From the NCBI GenBank assembly GCA_965247065.1, contig CBDFGN010000006.1, positions 1,674,001 to 1,738,000 on the forward strand: a DNA stretch of 64,000 bases, given 5' to 3'. Position numbers and translations under genes: made by a program. The notes beneath the pieces are model-generated. The model did no database searches. It was not told the origin of the DNA and saw only the letters and a list, made by a program, of their open reading frames with translations. Below, piece after piece: positions 38,601 to 49,342 of the stretch; within the stretch, counting starts at the first letter, position 1; every line of letters begins with the position of its first letter. The DNA comes from CBDFGN01 sp965247065 (GTDB lineage: Bacteria; Bacteroidota; Bacteroidia; Cytophagales; Cyclobacteriaceae).

Positions 38601-41386
38601 CCGCCGTCGACCAGGTTTTCAATGTGGTGGTTGATAATACCAACGATCCTCCTACGTTTACAAGTACTCCAATAATCGTAGCCACTGAGGACCTTGCCTA
38701 TTCTTATTCTATTACCACCCTCGACCCGGATGTCAGAGACGTGATCAGTATAACCGGCCCTAGCGTCCCCACTTGGCTTACCTTGACCGATCATGGGGAT
38801 GGATCCGCAACATTGGCCGGTACCCCTCAAAATTCCAATGTGGGTAACAGCCAAGTTGTTCTCAAAGTAGAAGACTTAGCCCTGGCGAATGAAGATCAAA
38901 GCTTCACAATTGTGGTAGACAATACCAATGATCCCCCTAGAATCGTGAGCAATCCACTGAGATTGGCCTTCCAGGACATTCTATATACCTACCAGATTTC
39001 AACAACCGACGTGGACCTAGGGGACACCCGTACTATTACAGCGACTACACTTCCCGGATGGTTAAGTTTGGTGGACAACCTGGACGGTACTGCCATTTTA
39101 AGCGGAACGCCAAGCAATGCTGATTTTGGAGATAACCCTGTAACTCTGAGGGTTGAAGATTTGGCCGGCTTAGTGCATAACCAGAGCTTTACAATCGTTG
39201 TCGACAATGCCAACGATCCACCAGCTTTTACCAGCTCACCGGTGTTAGATGGTCAGGAGGATAGTCTTTACCAATACACGATCACCGTGACCGATCCGGA
39301 TGTTGGCGATGTGCTTACCTTTAACGCTCTAACCCTTCCATCTTGGCTCACTTTCGAAGTATTGGATTCCAGAACTGCCAGGTTGTTGGGAATTCCATCA
39401 AATTCCAATGTGGGTTTGCATTCGGTAATCTTAAATATCACGGACCTTCTTGGATTATCCGTAAATCAGGATTTCGAAATTGAAGTGGGCGGCACCAATG
39501 ACGTCCCCCAATTCCTGAGCGAACCGATAACAGCGGCCACGGAAGGTTTGGAATATAGTTATGATGTAAACTCAGAGGATGTGGATGGTGATGAACTAAC
39601 CCTATCCGTCACCACCATTCCCAATTGGTTAAGTTTCTCAACGATCGGGAACGGGATTGGTAACCTGTCGGGCATTCCTGGATTGGATGATATTGGAGTC
39701 GAGAATAGAGTGATTCTAGTGGTCATTGATTCGAAGGGCGCACAGAGTGTTCAGGAGTTTACTATAGATGTGGATTATCTAAACCAGCCACCCACTCTGG
39801 ATATTGTGGCGAACCCCCAACCGGTGCCCGAGGACTCGCCTCCCCAAACAATCCAATTAACAGGAATCTCCGCGGGAAACGATGAGGATCAGTCACTTAG
39901 TTTGCTGGTCTCATTCGATAATCCAGGCCTGATCGATCAGATCACCGTTTCATATATCAATCCGGATTCAATAGGCTCCCTTACCTATTCGTTTCGACCT
40001 GATTCTTCAGGAACAACCGCCATAACGGTTACGGCCCTGGATGATGGCGCCGATAACGTCAATAATACCAGTCTTAGCTTTCTCGTGGAGGTAGTCGCAG
40101 TTAATGATACACCTCATTTTATCTCCACCCCGATAACTGTTGGTGTAGCGAACGAGAGCTATGATTACGCGATCCAAGTTGTGGACAATGATCCCCAAGA
40201 TCAATTATTTATCAGTGCCATGGAAATACCCACCTGGCTAACATTGCAAGCCACTGGACCAGGTGGCGCAGTTCTGAGCGGACAAGTCCCTCCTTCGAGT
40301 GATAGTCCGGATGAAGTAGTGTTGGTCGTAGAGGACCCTTCCGGGGCGAGGGATACTCAAAGTTTCTTAATCAAACTAAATACAACGCCCTTGGTATCGG
40401 ATTTGACAGGAGAAACGTTTGAAGATGAGACGTTGGATTTCTCCAAAGAAAATTTCGAAGCCGGATTCCAGGATGAAGATGATGATCTGTTGCAAAAAAT
40501 TGTTATTCTGACGCTACCATTGAATGGAACTTTAATTTTGGATGGTACGCCTGTGCAGATAAACCAGGAAATTGGGATAGACGATCTGAGTAAACTAACG
40601 TACGTGCCCGTAGAAAATTTTAATGGGAATGATCAATTCCAATGGAACGGATATGATGGAAATGTTTTTGCTGACGAGCCCTCGTTGTACGCCTTGCATG
40701 CCACACCTGTGAATGATCCGCCGATCCTAGCCAACCTCGAAACTGATACCCTGAAGTTTAGTCAAGGTGGAGAGCCTTTGTTGTTGACTAATAACATCAC
40801 CATTAATGACATCGATAACTCCAATATTTCAAGTGCCCTAGTAATCGTCTCTGAAAATTTCGTGTCTGGCGAAGATATGTTAGTCATTGAGGGGCTGGAT
40901 TCAATTGAGTCCAATTTCGATGATAACAGTGGTGTTTTGACGTTAATTGGAATAGCTAGTAAATCGGCCTATGAAAGCATCTTCCACTCGATACGATACA
41001 TTAATACAAATCTGAATACAACCTCGGATGAAGTGAGGACTATAGCGTTTGTTGTTAGCGACTTATTAGACGAAAGCAACCAGCTTATAAGAGCCTTAGC
41101 AATTGTGGATGTGTTCCTTCCCATTGGTTTTGTAACAGCATTCACGCCAAATGATGATGGGGTCAATGACACCTGGAATATTCAGAATCTTGAATCCTAC
41201 GAAAATTTCGATTTAATCATATTTGACAATGACGGCAACATCATTTTCCGGACTCAAAACAGCCACCAGGAATGGGATGGTACAATGGATGGACAAGTGC
41301 TTCCTCCAGAGACATATCATTATACTCTTAAGGTTAACGATGGAGACAGACAATTTAGAGGAATTGTAACAATTCTTAAACAGTGA
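26618..41386 (+). CDS. Giant T9SS-exported repeat adhesin (about 4,922 codons), SprB-like, with two in-frame stop codons
   Basis: Signal peptide (LIFLVACLSVIYSGNIYGQ), one divergent domain, then 11 repeats of about 110 residues (type A, residues about 132-1345, SFTKGADQTVNEDAAAQ...NDAP), 32 cadherin/putative-Ig-like repeats of about 95 residues (type B, about 1348-4390, alternating TED and VQD subtypes), four mixed domains, and a CHU_C type B sorting domain (AFTPNDDGVNDTWNIQ, about 4838-4922). It should cross the outer membrane by the type IX system and sit on the surface, partnered by the PorP/SprF protein whose gene overlaps its stop codon (GTGA). Codon 2628 is TGA (34499-34501, CCC-TGA-TGG where sister repeats have GGA) and codon 3041 is TAA (35738-35740, where sisters have GAG); the frame does not change at either. 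As written, only fragments 26618-34501, 34583-35740 and 35759-41386 are open. Confidence 0.9.
27012..28150 (+). repeat. Nearly identical 333-bp tandem repeats in the adhesin gene
   Basis: Copies begin at 27012, 27345, 27678 and 28011. The first three differ by only a few, mostly synonymous bases; the fourth diverges after about 120 bp. This stretch is visibly more GC-rich than the later type A repeats (for example ccccctcctttaccaagggggcc), which suggests that one unit was recently amplified by recombination. Long frames in the other phases here are by-products of that composition. Confidence 0.92.
32940..36190 (+). repeat. 570-bp higher-order repeats (pairs of 95-residue domains) in the adhesin gene
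   Basis: Two alternating 285-bp domain types form a 570-bp unit. Landmarks recur at 33007, 33577, 34147, 34717, 35287 and 35857, all exactly 570 bp apart, with very high sequence identity between copies. Upstream and downstream pairs of the same plan are much more diverged, so the central block is a recent expansion. Both premature stop codons of the gene lie here. Confidence 0.92.
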
Positions 41387-42387
41387 AACATTTAGCGCTA
41401 ACCGTATTTCTGATATTCGCGATTGACGGCTTGTTAGGTCAATCTGATCCCACTTTTTCCCAGTATTTCTTGAATGCCCCCACGGTTAATCCTGCTTTCA
41501 CTGGAATAGAGGATTTTTGGGATATTAAGCTAATGTACCGCAACCAATGGGTCGATCGAGCAGAAGCTCCCAAAACCAACTATTTCGGGGTCTACGGGGC
41601 GCTTTATAGAAAAGACCCGGCGTCCTTTAAAGACAATTCACTGCGAGTGAGCGATCCTATATATTATAATGAATTTGAAAAAATCCGGAATGAGTTATCC
41701 AAACATGGATTGGGAGGTTTTGTAATAACAAGAACCGAAGGGGCCTTTGACCAACTATTTGCTAACCTAAACTACGCTTTACACATTCCCCTGTCGACTA
41801 GGTATCGACTGACTTTAGGCACGGGTCTGGGAATTGAAAGAAAAAGGATCGACGCGAATGGCCTAACAGTCAGGGACCCTGATAATGACCTTCTATATCA
41901 GTCCATTGTAAATGGGCAAACATCTGAGACTAACTTCACAATTAGTCTTGGTGGTTTGCTTTATTCCAGCAAGTTTCATCTCGGTATTTCAGGCGTTCCC
42001 GTAGTACACGCTCCTATTTCTGACGCTGTTTTTGATGATTCTGATAGCAAGCTCGCCTACGTACTGGTTAGCGGTTACAGAAAGCCACTCGGTCCCAGTT
42101 TCAGCGTTACTCCTGGAATAATGCTTCGGTTCCAGTCCCCATTCCCATTTTATTATCATCCCAACGTAAGATTCCGATATCAAGAAACTCTCTGGCTAGG
42201 TTTTGGCTACAAAAGCACCAAGGAAGTGAATGCAATGTTCGGGTTATTTCTCAGTAACAAGTTCAGCATAAATTACTCATACGATACCTCAATTTCGAAG
42301 CAGGAAAGTGTTGGGGGCGTTACCCACGAGATTTCGGCGGGACTGGCTTTGAAAAAGAAAAATAATAGCACAAGATATATGTGGTAA
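41383..42387 (+). CDS. PorP/SprF-family type IX secretion membrane protein
   Basis: A 334-residue outer-membrane beta-barrel of the PorP/SprF family: signal peptide, then SDPTFSQYFLNAPTVNPAFTG, LMYRNQWVDRAEAPKTNYFG, repeated amphipathic strands, and ...SINYSYDTSISKQESVGGVTHEISAGLAL at the end. SprF-type proteins are needed to export or attach their neighbouring SprB-like adhesin, and this gene starts with GTG overlapping the adhesin stop codon, so translation is coupled. It is the best evidence that the adhesin is a T9SS cargo. Confidence 0.93.
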   Translation: MKHLALTVFLIFAIDGLLGQSDPTFSQYFLNAPTVNPAFTGIEDFWDIKLMYRNQWVDRAEAPKTNYFGVYGALYRKDPASFKDNSLRVSDPIYYNEFEKIRNELSKHGLGGFVITRTEGAFDQLFANLNYALHIPLSTRYRLTLGTGLGIERKRIDANGLTVRDPDNDLLYQSIVNGQTSETNFTISLGGLLYSSKFHLGISGVPVVHAPISDAVFDDSDSKLAYVLVSGYRKPLGPSFSVTPGIMLRFQSPFPFYYHPNVRFRYQETLWLGFGYKSTKEVNAMFGLFLSNKFSINYSYDTSISKQESVGGVTHEISAGLALKKKNNSTRYMW

Positions 42388-42399
42388 ATTTGGTGTGAA

Positions 42400-43733
42400 A
42401 TGGAATTATGGAAAAGACACTCCGAATTTTCCGGCATCTGGCTGACATTATTGCTCATTTTATGGCAACCTAGTCCGCTGAGCGGCCAAATCTTTCAATT
42501 TGAGCCTCCCCACAGATTTGATAGTATCATAAACAGCGAAGCTGAGGAAATGGTCCCACTTTTGTCGCTGGAAGGGGACAAGCTATATTTTGCCCGAACT
42601 TTTGATCCTAGAAATAAAGGAGGCTTAAGCGGTGGTCAGGATATTTGGATCAGTAAAAAATAGACAGTTCATGGAGTTTACCTATAAACTTTGAGTTAAA
42701 CGACTCCAACAACAATGCGATAGCCGGATTGAATATTGATGGAAAAACTCTGTATTTATCAAGAAACGAAGAACTTCTGTTCACCAGAAACCACCACTCA
42801 ACCTGGTCAAAACCCGAAAAAATAAAAATAAAGGGGATTTCCAATGAGAGTTTCATAGGATATTTTGTAGATCAATCCTACAGGACCATCATTGTCTCAA
42901 TGAAGAGAGAAGACTCCTTTGGTCACGAGGACCTGTACGCAAGCTTTCGAGACAATAAGGGTAAATGGACGGTCCCCGAGAACCTAGGTGCAACCATTAA
43001 CACCTCCGGTTTCGAAATTGCTCCATTCCTGATGCAGGATGGCATTACCTTGATTTTTGCCAGCAACGGGCATCCCGGAAAAGGGAATGCCGATCTGTTT
43101 TTGACAAGACGCCTTTACAACTCCTGGAGTGTCTGGACTAAGCCCATCAACCTAGGCCCGAAGATCAATACTGAGTATTTTGAAGCCTACATGAGCGTTG
43201 GAGCAGATAGCACGGTAATTTTCGCTAGCAATCGGGATGATAAATTGTCGGATTTATATTACACCAAGCTCTTACCATCAAAACGAAATATTGAACGGGA
43301 GGAAATTCAAAAATTGATATTAGAGGCCAGGTCATTACTAAAGGATCTCCAAGCTGCACCTTCAGGTTCGGCCCACGTAATTGAAGGATTTCGAGTTGAT
43401 TTTTCCATGAATTCACACTACATAAACAAAGAGGACAGACAAAGGATAAGTCTAAGATTCAGTGAAATACTCAACGGAAACGACCTGAATGACTTCATGA
43501 TAGAGCTAAATGGAAATTCATCCGATCACCCCGGTGTATTAACCAATGAAGAACTGAATGCTGTCAGACTACAGGCTGTGGAAAGAACTTTGATCGAAAC
43601 AGGAATACCCAGGGAAATAATTTTTATAAACTCGGAGAAATCAGGCGATCTTGAAGACAAGACCTCAAACGCTGAAGAAAAGTCCCTGGGTAGCGTAAAA
43701 ATCAAGGTATACAATCTCGGAAAAGGGATATAA
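42400..43733 (+). CDS. PD40 beta-propeller / OmpA-like protein (PorE-like), frameshifted at an A6 tract
   Basis: The first part (42400-42663) carries a signal peptide and the first propeller repeats (EMVPLLSLEGDKLYFARTFD, GGQDIWISKK). The frame then stops at TAG directly after A6 (42655-42660). Adding one A restores DSSWSLPINFELNDSNNNA and joins it to the main ORF, which continues with more WD40-like PD40 blades (LFLTRRLYNSWSVWTKPINLG) and an OmpA-like C-terminal domain (AVERTLIETGIPREIIFINS). The domain mix resembles PorE and related T9SS-associated peptidoglycan-binding proteins. It follows the PorP/SprF gene by 12 bp and should be in the same operon. Confidence 0.82.
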
Positions 43734-43761
43734 GGTTGCAAAAGAGCATATTGATCATTCC

Positions 43762-44931
43762 ATGAATCGCATCTATTTTGTGGACTTTGCCCGAAGCTTT
43801 GCAATTGCGCTGGCATTGTTTGATCACTCTATGAACGATTTTGCGGTTTGGAGCGGCTATTCGATTGAGAACTATGCCATCCTCAAATCTATTACCTCCT
43901 CTGCAACTCCCACCTTTCTGTTGTTATTTGGAATGATGCTTGAAATTGTATACCTCAAAAGGTTAAGAAAATCAGGGTGGAGGATAGTTTCCGAGAAATT
44001 GATCGTTCGAAGCTTCCAGTGCTACCTCGGGTTTTTTCTTACCGCCCTGGCGGGTTTTGTTGGTGGGCTTCTAACCCTAAAAGCTACATTTGCCGCGATG
44101 ATATTCGTGGGCAACGCTCATTTCGGCAATATTCTAAAACTGTATACATTCATGCTTCTCCTTGCCATGCCAATTCTGTGGATTAGGCACCAGTTCGGAA
44201 TCGCGTGGGTGCTCGTCTGCGGATTCGGACTATGGGCCTTCTATCCGATTCTAAATCTGGTTCCCCATGTAAATAACAGCTTGTCTATTTTTACCTCATA
44301 TTTCCTTGGTTTTGGAGGAATGGGAGGGCCAAGTATCCTAAACAGCATTTCTATTGTAACCATTGGAATGCTTGCTGGTAAATTTGCTCAGGAAGACCGT
44401 CCTAGGGATTTTCTTAAGATTATAATCGTCTTACTCGCTTTCATAAGTCTAATGGCCGTCTGGATATATATTGGAGGCTGGGAAGAGTTAAGAATGGGAA
44501 TTTTTCAAAACATCTATCGTCGCAACAACCATCCTGCCTATTGTCTTTTCGGAATCAGCATCGCCCTAGCTGTTTGCCTACTTTTCATGATCTTGATTCC
44601 AAGGCAATTAGAAATCTCCGGATGGAAGTCCCGTCTCCTGGTCTTCGGACGGTCTTCTCTAATGGCTTTTACCACCGGCAACCTAGTGCTCAATTTGACC
44701 AAGACTACAATCGACAGACACGAATGGAATCTTTTGGGCCCGATGGGTTTTGTAGTTTTAATCTTTATCCTTTTAACCCTGTACGAGGGATACTTTCATC
44801 GAATTCACTTTGGTCCCAAAATCGACCACTTCCTACATCTCATCTCCTCACTTTTTAAAATCTACTATTTGCGGCCTTTTTCTAACTGGATTTTATCGCT
44901 TTTTGGCAGCAAAATGAAACGGATTGCGTAA
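43762..44931 (+). CDS. Polytopic membrane acyltransferase-like protein (OpgC/HGSNAT-like)
   Basis: About ten hydrophobic helices. It starts IYFVDFARSFAIALALFDHSMNDF, with the D-x-x-R-x-x-A...H pattern seen in OpgC and heparan-glucosaminide-acetyltransferase-like proteins, and continues with SATPTFLLLFGMMLEIVYLKR. These families add acyl groups to glycans at the inner membrane. It follows the T9SS genes in the same direction and precedes the glycan-export genes, which fits a modification role. The family is suggested by topology and the first motif only. Confidence 0.6.
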   Translation: MNRIYFVDFARSFAIALALFDHSMNDFAVWSGYSIENYAILKSITSSATPTFLLLFGMMLEIVYLKRLRKSGWRIVSEKLIVRSFQCYLGFFLTALAGFVGGLLTLKATFAAMIFVGNAHFGNILKLYTFMLLLAMPILWIRHQFGIAWVLVCGFGLWAFYPILNLVPHVNNSLSIFTSYFLGFGGMGGPSILNSISIVTIGMLAGKFAQEDRPRDFLKIIIVLLAFISLMAVWIYIGGWEELRMGIFQNIYRRNNHPAYCLFGISIALAVCLLFMILIPRQLEISGWKSRLLVFGRSSLMAFTTGNLVLNLTKTTIDRHEWNLLGPMGFVVLIFILLTLYEGYFHRIHFGPKIDHFLHLISSLFKIYYLRPFSNWILSLFGSKMKRIA

Positions 44932-44985
44932 TTAGTATTGGGAGCTATTTACAAGTACCGAACCTAGATAATCCACTTTAAGTAT

Positions 44986-44993
44986 TACTTTTG
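44986..44993 (+). promoter_or_regulatory. -7-type promoter box upstream of the Wzc-like gene
   Basis: TACTTTTG matches the Bacteroidota -7 consensus TAnnTTTG exactly and lies 14 bp before ATG 45008. No TTTG is found 19 nt upstream, so the -33 part is weak or absent. Confidence 0.4.
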
Positions 44994-45007
44994 TATAAGG
45001 GACCGCA

Positions 45008-47231
45008 ATGGATATTTTTTACTACTTAAGCGTACTTAAGAAGAGGATTTGGTGGCTCATAACCATACCGATTTTAGCAATGGGGGCGGCATATCTGTTC
45101 ACCCTCCAAATGGAGAAGATATTTTCTGCTACAACCCAATTAGCCACTGGACTAACAACTAACGCCGACATTCAGATTACCAATGAAAGATTCAATCCGC
45201 GAACGGTTGAACTCAAATTCAGTAACCTGATTCAGACTCTACAATCCGAGTTGGTTGTTTCTATGGTTTCATACCGACTCATACTGCATGATCTTCAATC
45301 CAATTTTCCATTCAGATCTAAGGTAAATGACTTCTTTCTGGCCCTATCCCAAGAGGAACGAGATTCTCTTATAAAATTGTTCCAGTTAAAATTGACGAAT
45401 TTTGAATTATTGGATTCCAATAATCCAGAAGAGAGACGACTTCGGGATGTGTTAAATCGCTACGGCTATAGCAATTGGATTCTTAAGCAGAGGCTGGAAA
45501 TCAAGCGGTTGAAAAACACCGATTATTTAACTATAAAACATTGGTCCGAAAACCCTGAAATATCCGCGTTTGTTGTAAACGGGCTGGCCGATGAATTCAT
45601 TCGGTATGACAATTTTCTATTGATGTCTAAATCGAACAAATCTCTGAATTTCTTCAAGAAAATTGCTGAGGACAAGAAAAAAGTGCTGGGTGAGTCCACT
45701 GAATTGATAAAAGCATTTAAAGCACAAAACAGAGTCATAAACTAATGATCTGGAAACCACCACGGTGACGACGCAGATTTCAAATTATGAAATACAGAAA
45801 AACGAGGAGCTAAAGACAATCCGTAATCTGGAATTATCACTCGAGAATGTCAATAGAAAGCTTCGTCAAACCGAACAACAAATTGAAGGATCCCCAGCTA
45901 GTATCAATGCCAAGATCCTGGAATTCCGTGCACGAATCAATGAGCTAAATAAAATCTACCTGGATGGTGGTTCCACCGACACTGAATTGTTATCCGTAAT
46001 TAATGATCTTCGAGATCAACTGCAGGTAGAAATCAGCAAGTATTCCTATGTGGCTAGCAATCAGAGCGACTTCGCTGTCCGAGGTGAACTGCTTGACGAA
46101 CAGGAAGAATTTGAGCTAAAATTGCGACTGGCCAGGGACAACGTTATTTCTCTCACATCCACTATCAATAATCTCAAAAACAGCATATCGGGTATTGCCT
46201 CCAAAGAGGCCACAATTGTACAACTGGAACAGCAACAGGAAAGGGCTTCGAAGGAATATTCTGATGCGTTAAAAAAATACAACATTGAAAAAACCAAGAG
46301 CCTAATTTCAGAAGGTTCGATCCGGATTATGGTCAGAGGCCAAGTACCCAATTACCCGGAGACTTCAAAAGCAAAGCTCATAGTAGCATTTTCAGGTGCC
46401 TCCAGTTTGACAATCTGCATGTTCGTTTTCATTCTTATGGAATTGATAGATTTTCGAATAAAAACTCCCAGCAGGTTTCAGAGTAAGGTCAATCTGAATC
46501 TACTTGGCTCGGTAAACTCCATAAGGATCAAGAACGTGGACCTCGCTGAATTGTTTAAGACGAAATCTACCCACCCCCATTTGGAGATGTTCAAAGAGAC
46601 TCTCCGCAAGATTCGATTCGAAATTGAAGCCAAAGGACAGGGTAGCGTTCTGGTGACAAGTAATAAAGTTGGCGAAGGGAAAACATTTTTCATTCTTTGC
46701 CTTGCGTTCTCCTTAAGTTTACTCCGTAAACGAATTTTGATTATTGACACTAATTTCAAGAATAATTCACTGACCAAGCACTTACTGGCTAAGCCAAATT
46801 TCACTAAGATGCTGGAGCGAGGACTTATAGCAAACAAACTACTGACCGTTGCAGCGGGGAATGGCTCATCGGGTGATGAGGACCCAATTAAAAATTTGAT
46901 ATCTTCCACCAGCCATGTGGGCATAGACATTATTGGAAACAACGGAACATTCAACTCTCCGTCAGAGATTTTTGCCGGAAAGGATTTTGGCACCCTTCTA
47001 AACAACTTGAATACCAATTATGATTATATACTTATGGAGGGCTCTGCCCTCAATGAATTTTCCGATACCAAGGAATTAGTAGGATTCGCTAAGAGTATCG
47101 TTGCGGTATTCGCGGCAGATTCATCTATTACTCAAAAAGATAAAGGGACTAACGATTTCTACCAAAGCCTGGGCCCAAAAATGATCGGGGCAGTCCTAAA
47201 TAGGGTGAACTTCAAAAGCATTGGGTTATAA
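45008..47231 (+). CDS. Wzc-like polysaccharide co-polymerase with P-loop domain, frame broken in the middle
   Basis: Part one (45008-45745) has the Wzz N-terminal helix (LKKRIWWLITIPILAMGAAYLF) and a coiled periplasmic region. Part two (45765-47231) continues the coiled coil (LELSLENVNRKLRQTEQQIE), has the second helix (AFSGASSLTICMFVFILMEL) and a Walker A ATPase domain SNKVGEGKTFFILCLAFSLSL with Walker A' ILIIDTNF. The two join as RVIN-NDLETTTVTTQ when one T is removed near 45743. It would control chain length in export of a surface polysaccharide. The tyrosine cluster usual at the end of BY-kinases is absent (it ends LNRVNFKSIGL), so it may not autophosphorylate. Confidence 0.82.
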
Positions 47232-47298
47232 GCTCCAGGAGCTCCCCATTCCAGAATCCTAAAGTCTTTCTGGTCTTATATCTGCAACCACAACTGAT

Positions 47299-48857
47299 GT
47301 GAACCAAACATCCTATTGGGTAAAGTCCGGATCCTACACTTTCTGGGGCAAGCTGATGGCCAATCTCCTAGGGATTGGTTCTTTTGTCGTTCTGTTACGG
47401 GTTCTTTCCAAGGACGACTTCGGGACTTGGGCTCTTTACCTGTCGTTAGCCACTCTGCTAGAATTTGTTAGAAATGGGTTTATTAGAAATCCGTTGGTTC
47501 GATATCTGACCAATGCCTCAGGCAGCGATTATGTGGCCATAGTTAGTTCCTCATTTGCTCTGAATCTTAGCTTGGCCATACTGGAGATTCTGATAATTGT
47601 TAGTGCCGCTCCGTTCATTGGACCCTTATTTAACTCCCCCCACCTAAGCCAATTACTTTACTATTACACCATTACATCCGTCGCATTGGTTCCACTACTG
47701 AACTTTAATTTTGTGGAACAGTCGAATTTGAGTTTCCAAGGCACGTTCTATTCAGGAATCAGCCGGAAGGGTCTGTTTTTTTCTGGGGTCCTATTTCTAT
47801 TCTTATCAGAAATCCAGATACAGGTTGTACACTTGGTCCTGTTTGATGCGGCTTCAATAGTAGCGGCTTCAGTAATAGCTTTTTTCTTTTGTAGACCCTT
47901 TTTAAGGTTCGCTGGAAAGATCGATAGTAAATGGTTTTCTAAGCTTTTCAGTTACGGACGATTCACCTTTGGCTCCAACATAAATTCGATGCTTCTCAAG
48001 AATATGGGAAGTTGGATGCTTGCCGGGATCATATCCCCTCAGGCCGTGACACTTTACAATCCCGCCCAAAGAGTTTCGCAAATCGTCGAGCTCCCTACGA
48101 CGTCCTTAACGGCTATTATCTTTCCTCAGATTGCCAGGCGTTACAAAGAGGAAGGTCCCGGGTCAGTTAAAAGACTTTATGAAAAGGGGGTTGGCCTGCT
48201 GTTAGCATTCATGGTGCCGGTGGTGGTAGTGGTGTTATTGTTAGCTGAACCCATTGTCTTTATTCTTGCCGGTGACGGATTTCAGGAATCTGTTCCGCTC
48301 CTTAGGGTTTTGATACTTTTACTTTGATCCTCCCGTTTAACCGACAATTCGGGGTCACACTCACGGCAATTGGAAAGGCTAATGTAAGCTTCTATTTCGT
48401 CAGCGGTGGCGTACTAATGAATACTCTATTATGCTATTTACTAATCCAACATTTAGGTTTAATTGGAGCACCTTATGCATTGCTGATTACTTTTCTAAGC
48501 ACTTTCATATTTCAACAATGGTATTTGCAAAAGCATCTAAAAATCAGCATTGTCGCCGTTTATAATGAACTCCTGAATGGCTACCGGGTATCAATCTTGT
48601 CATTTGGAATTACCCTGCCCATACTAACCCTTAATTTGGCCCACTTTCTAAATACATATCGCACCGAGGACGCGGATTACAATTTCCTAAACGCGATTTA
48701 TCGTGCAGAGGTGTTCAGCATATTGGTTTTGTATGTTCCTCTAATCATAGGATATTTCTTCAACTGGAACACATTATACGGCGTGGCCTCCATTATATTG
48801 GTGCAAACCTTTGTCTCTTCGATACTATTCTTCACCAGAATAAAAGACCTGGCCTAA
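47299..48857 (+). CDS. Oligosaccharide flippase (Wzx/MATE-like), frameshifted
   Basis: A polysaccharide-biosynthesis-type flippase of about 519 residues with 12-14 helices: YTFWGKLMANLLGIGSFVVLLRVLSKDDFGTWALYLSL at the start, KNMGSWMLAGIISPQAVTLYNPAQRV in the middle. The first ORF stops at 48327 (LLRVLILLL), and the next (from 48324, ILPFNRQFGVTLTAIGKAN) continues the expected family sequence. One T is missing in cttttactttgatc (about 48313-48324). It sits 68 bp downstream of the Wzc-like gene and should move lipid-linked glycan units across the inner membrane. Confidence 0.85.
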
Positions 48858-49342
48858 CAATTGCCCCCAATCTGCCTCCAAGGAAAGCCCTGTGATACTG
48901 GCTACCAAGGCTAGCTTATTCTCCATCACCGATGATTTTTTCGATTTGCCAAAATCACCATTTGGTAAAGTAGCGAGACAGGCCGCTGCTGGAAGAAATT
49001 GTATGGCAACGATTCGCTGGGGGCATCCGGCGGTGGTTGGATCCACATAAACAATCTCCACGCTAAACTTGAGATGCGCCTGGAGTGGTTTTAGGAACCG
49101 TGAAATAGTTCGTCAAAGAAATCGGAGTTAGATAAGGTAATCAATGGAAGGAGGCCAACGTCTCCCTCTTCTATAGGAACCGGCTTGGGAGTAAATAGGA
49201 CTGCTATTAGCACACGTGAGTAGGACAAAAGTGAGTTGGATATTTCTGATCTATCTAAAAGGGTTAACCAATCAATTCTGCCCTGTTCCTGATTGTCATT
49301 AGGTCTTCTATTGCTCGTTACCGCCAGCTCACCACTGGTCAT
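48825..49342 (-). CDS. Uncharacterised protein coupled to the metallopeptidase gene, frame broken
   Basis: ATG 49342 overlaps the end of the metallopeptidase gene (shared ATGACCAGTGGTGA), a normal sign of coupling. This frame (ELAVTSNRRPNDNQEQGRID to FFDELFHGS) stops at 49091, but the adjacent frame continues as KPLQAHLKFSVEIVYVDPTT, CPQRIVAIQFLPAAACLATL and ENKLALVASITGLSLEADWG to 48825. Joined they make about 172 residues. The last 33 bp overlap the convergent flippase gene. I recognise no family. Confidence 0.5.

Noticed and set aside
30600..39213. Minus-strand frames of 70-140 codons recurring every 570 bp
   Set aside because: They mirror the type B repeat array and carry no family signature; their regular spacing is explained by the coding repeats.
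46478..47017. 179-codon minus-strand ORF
   Set aside because: Antisense to the P-loop domain of the Wzc-like gene.
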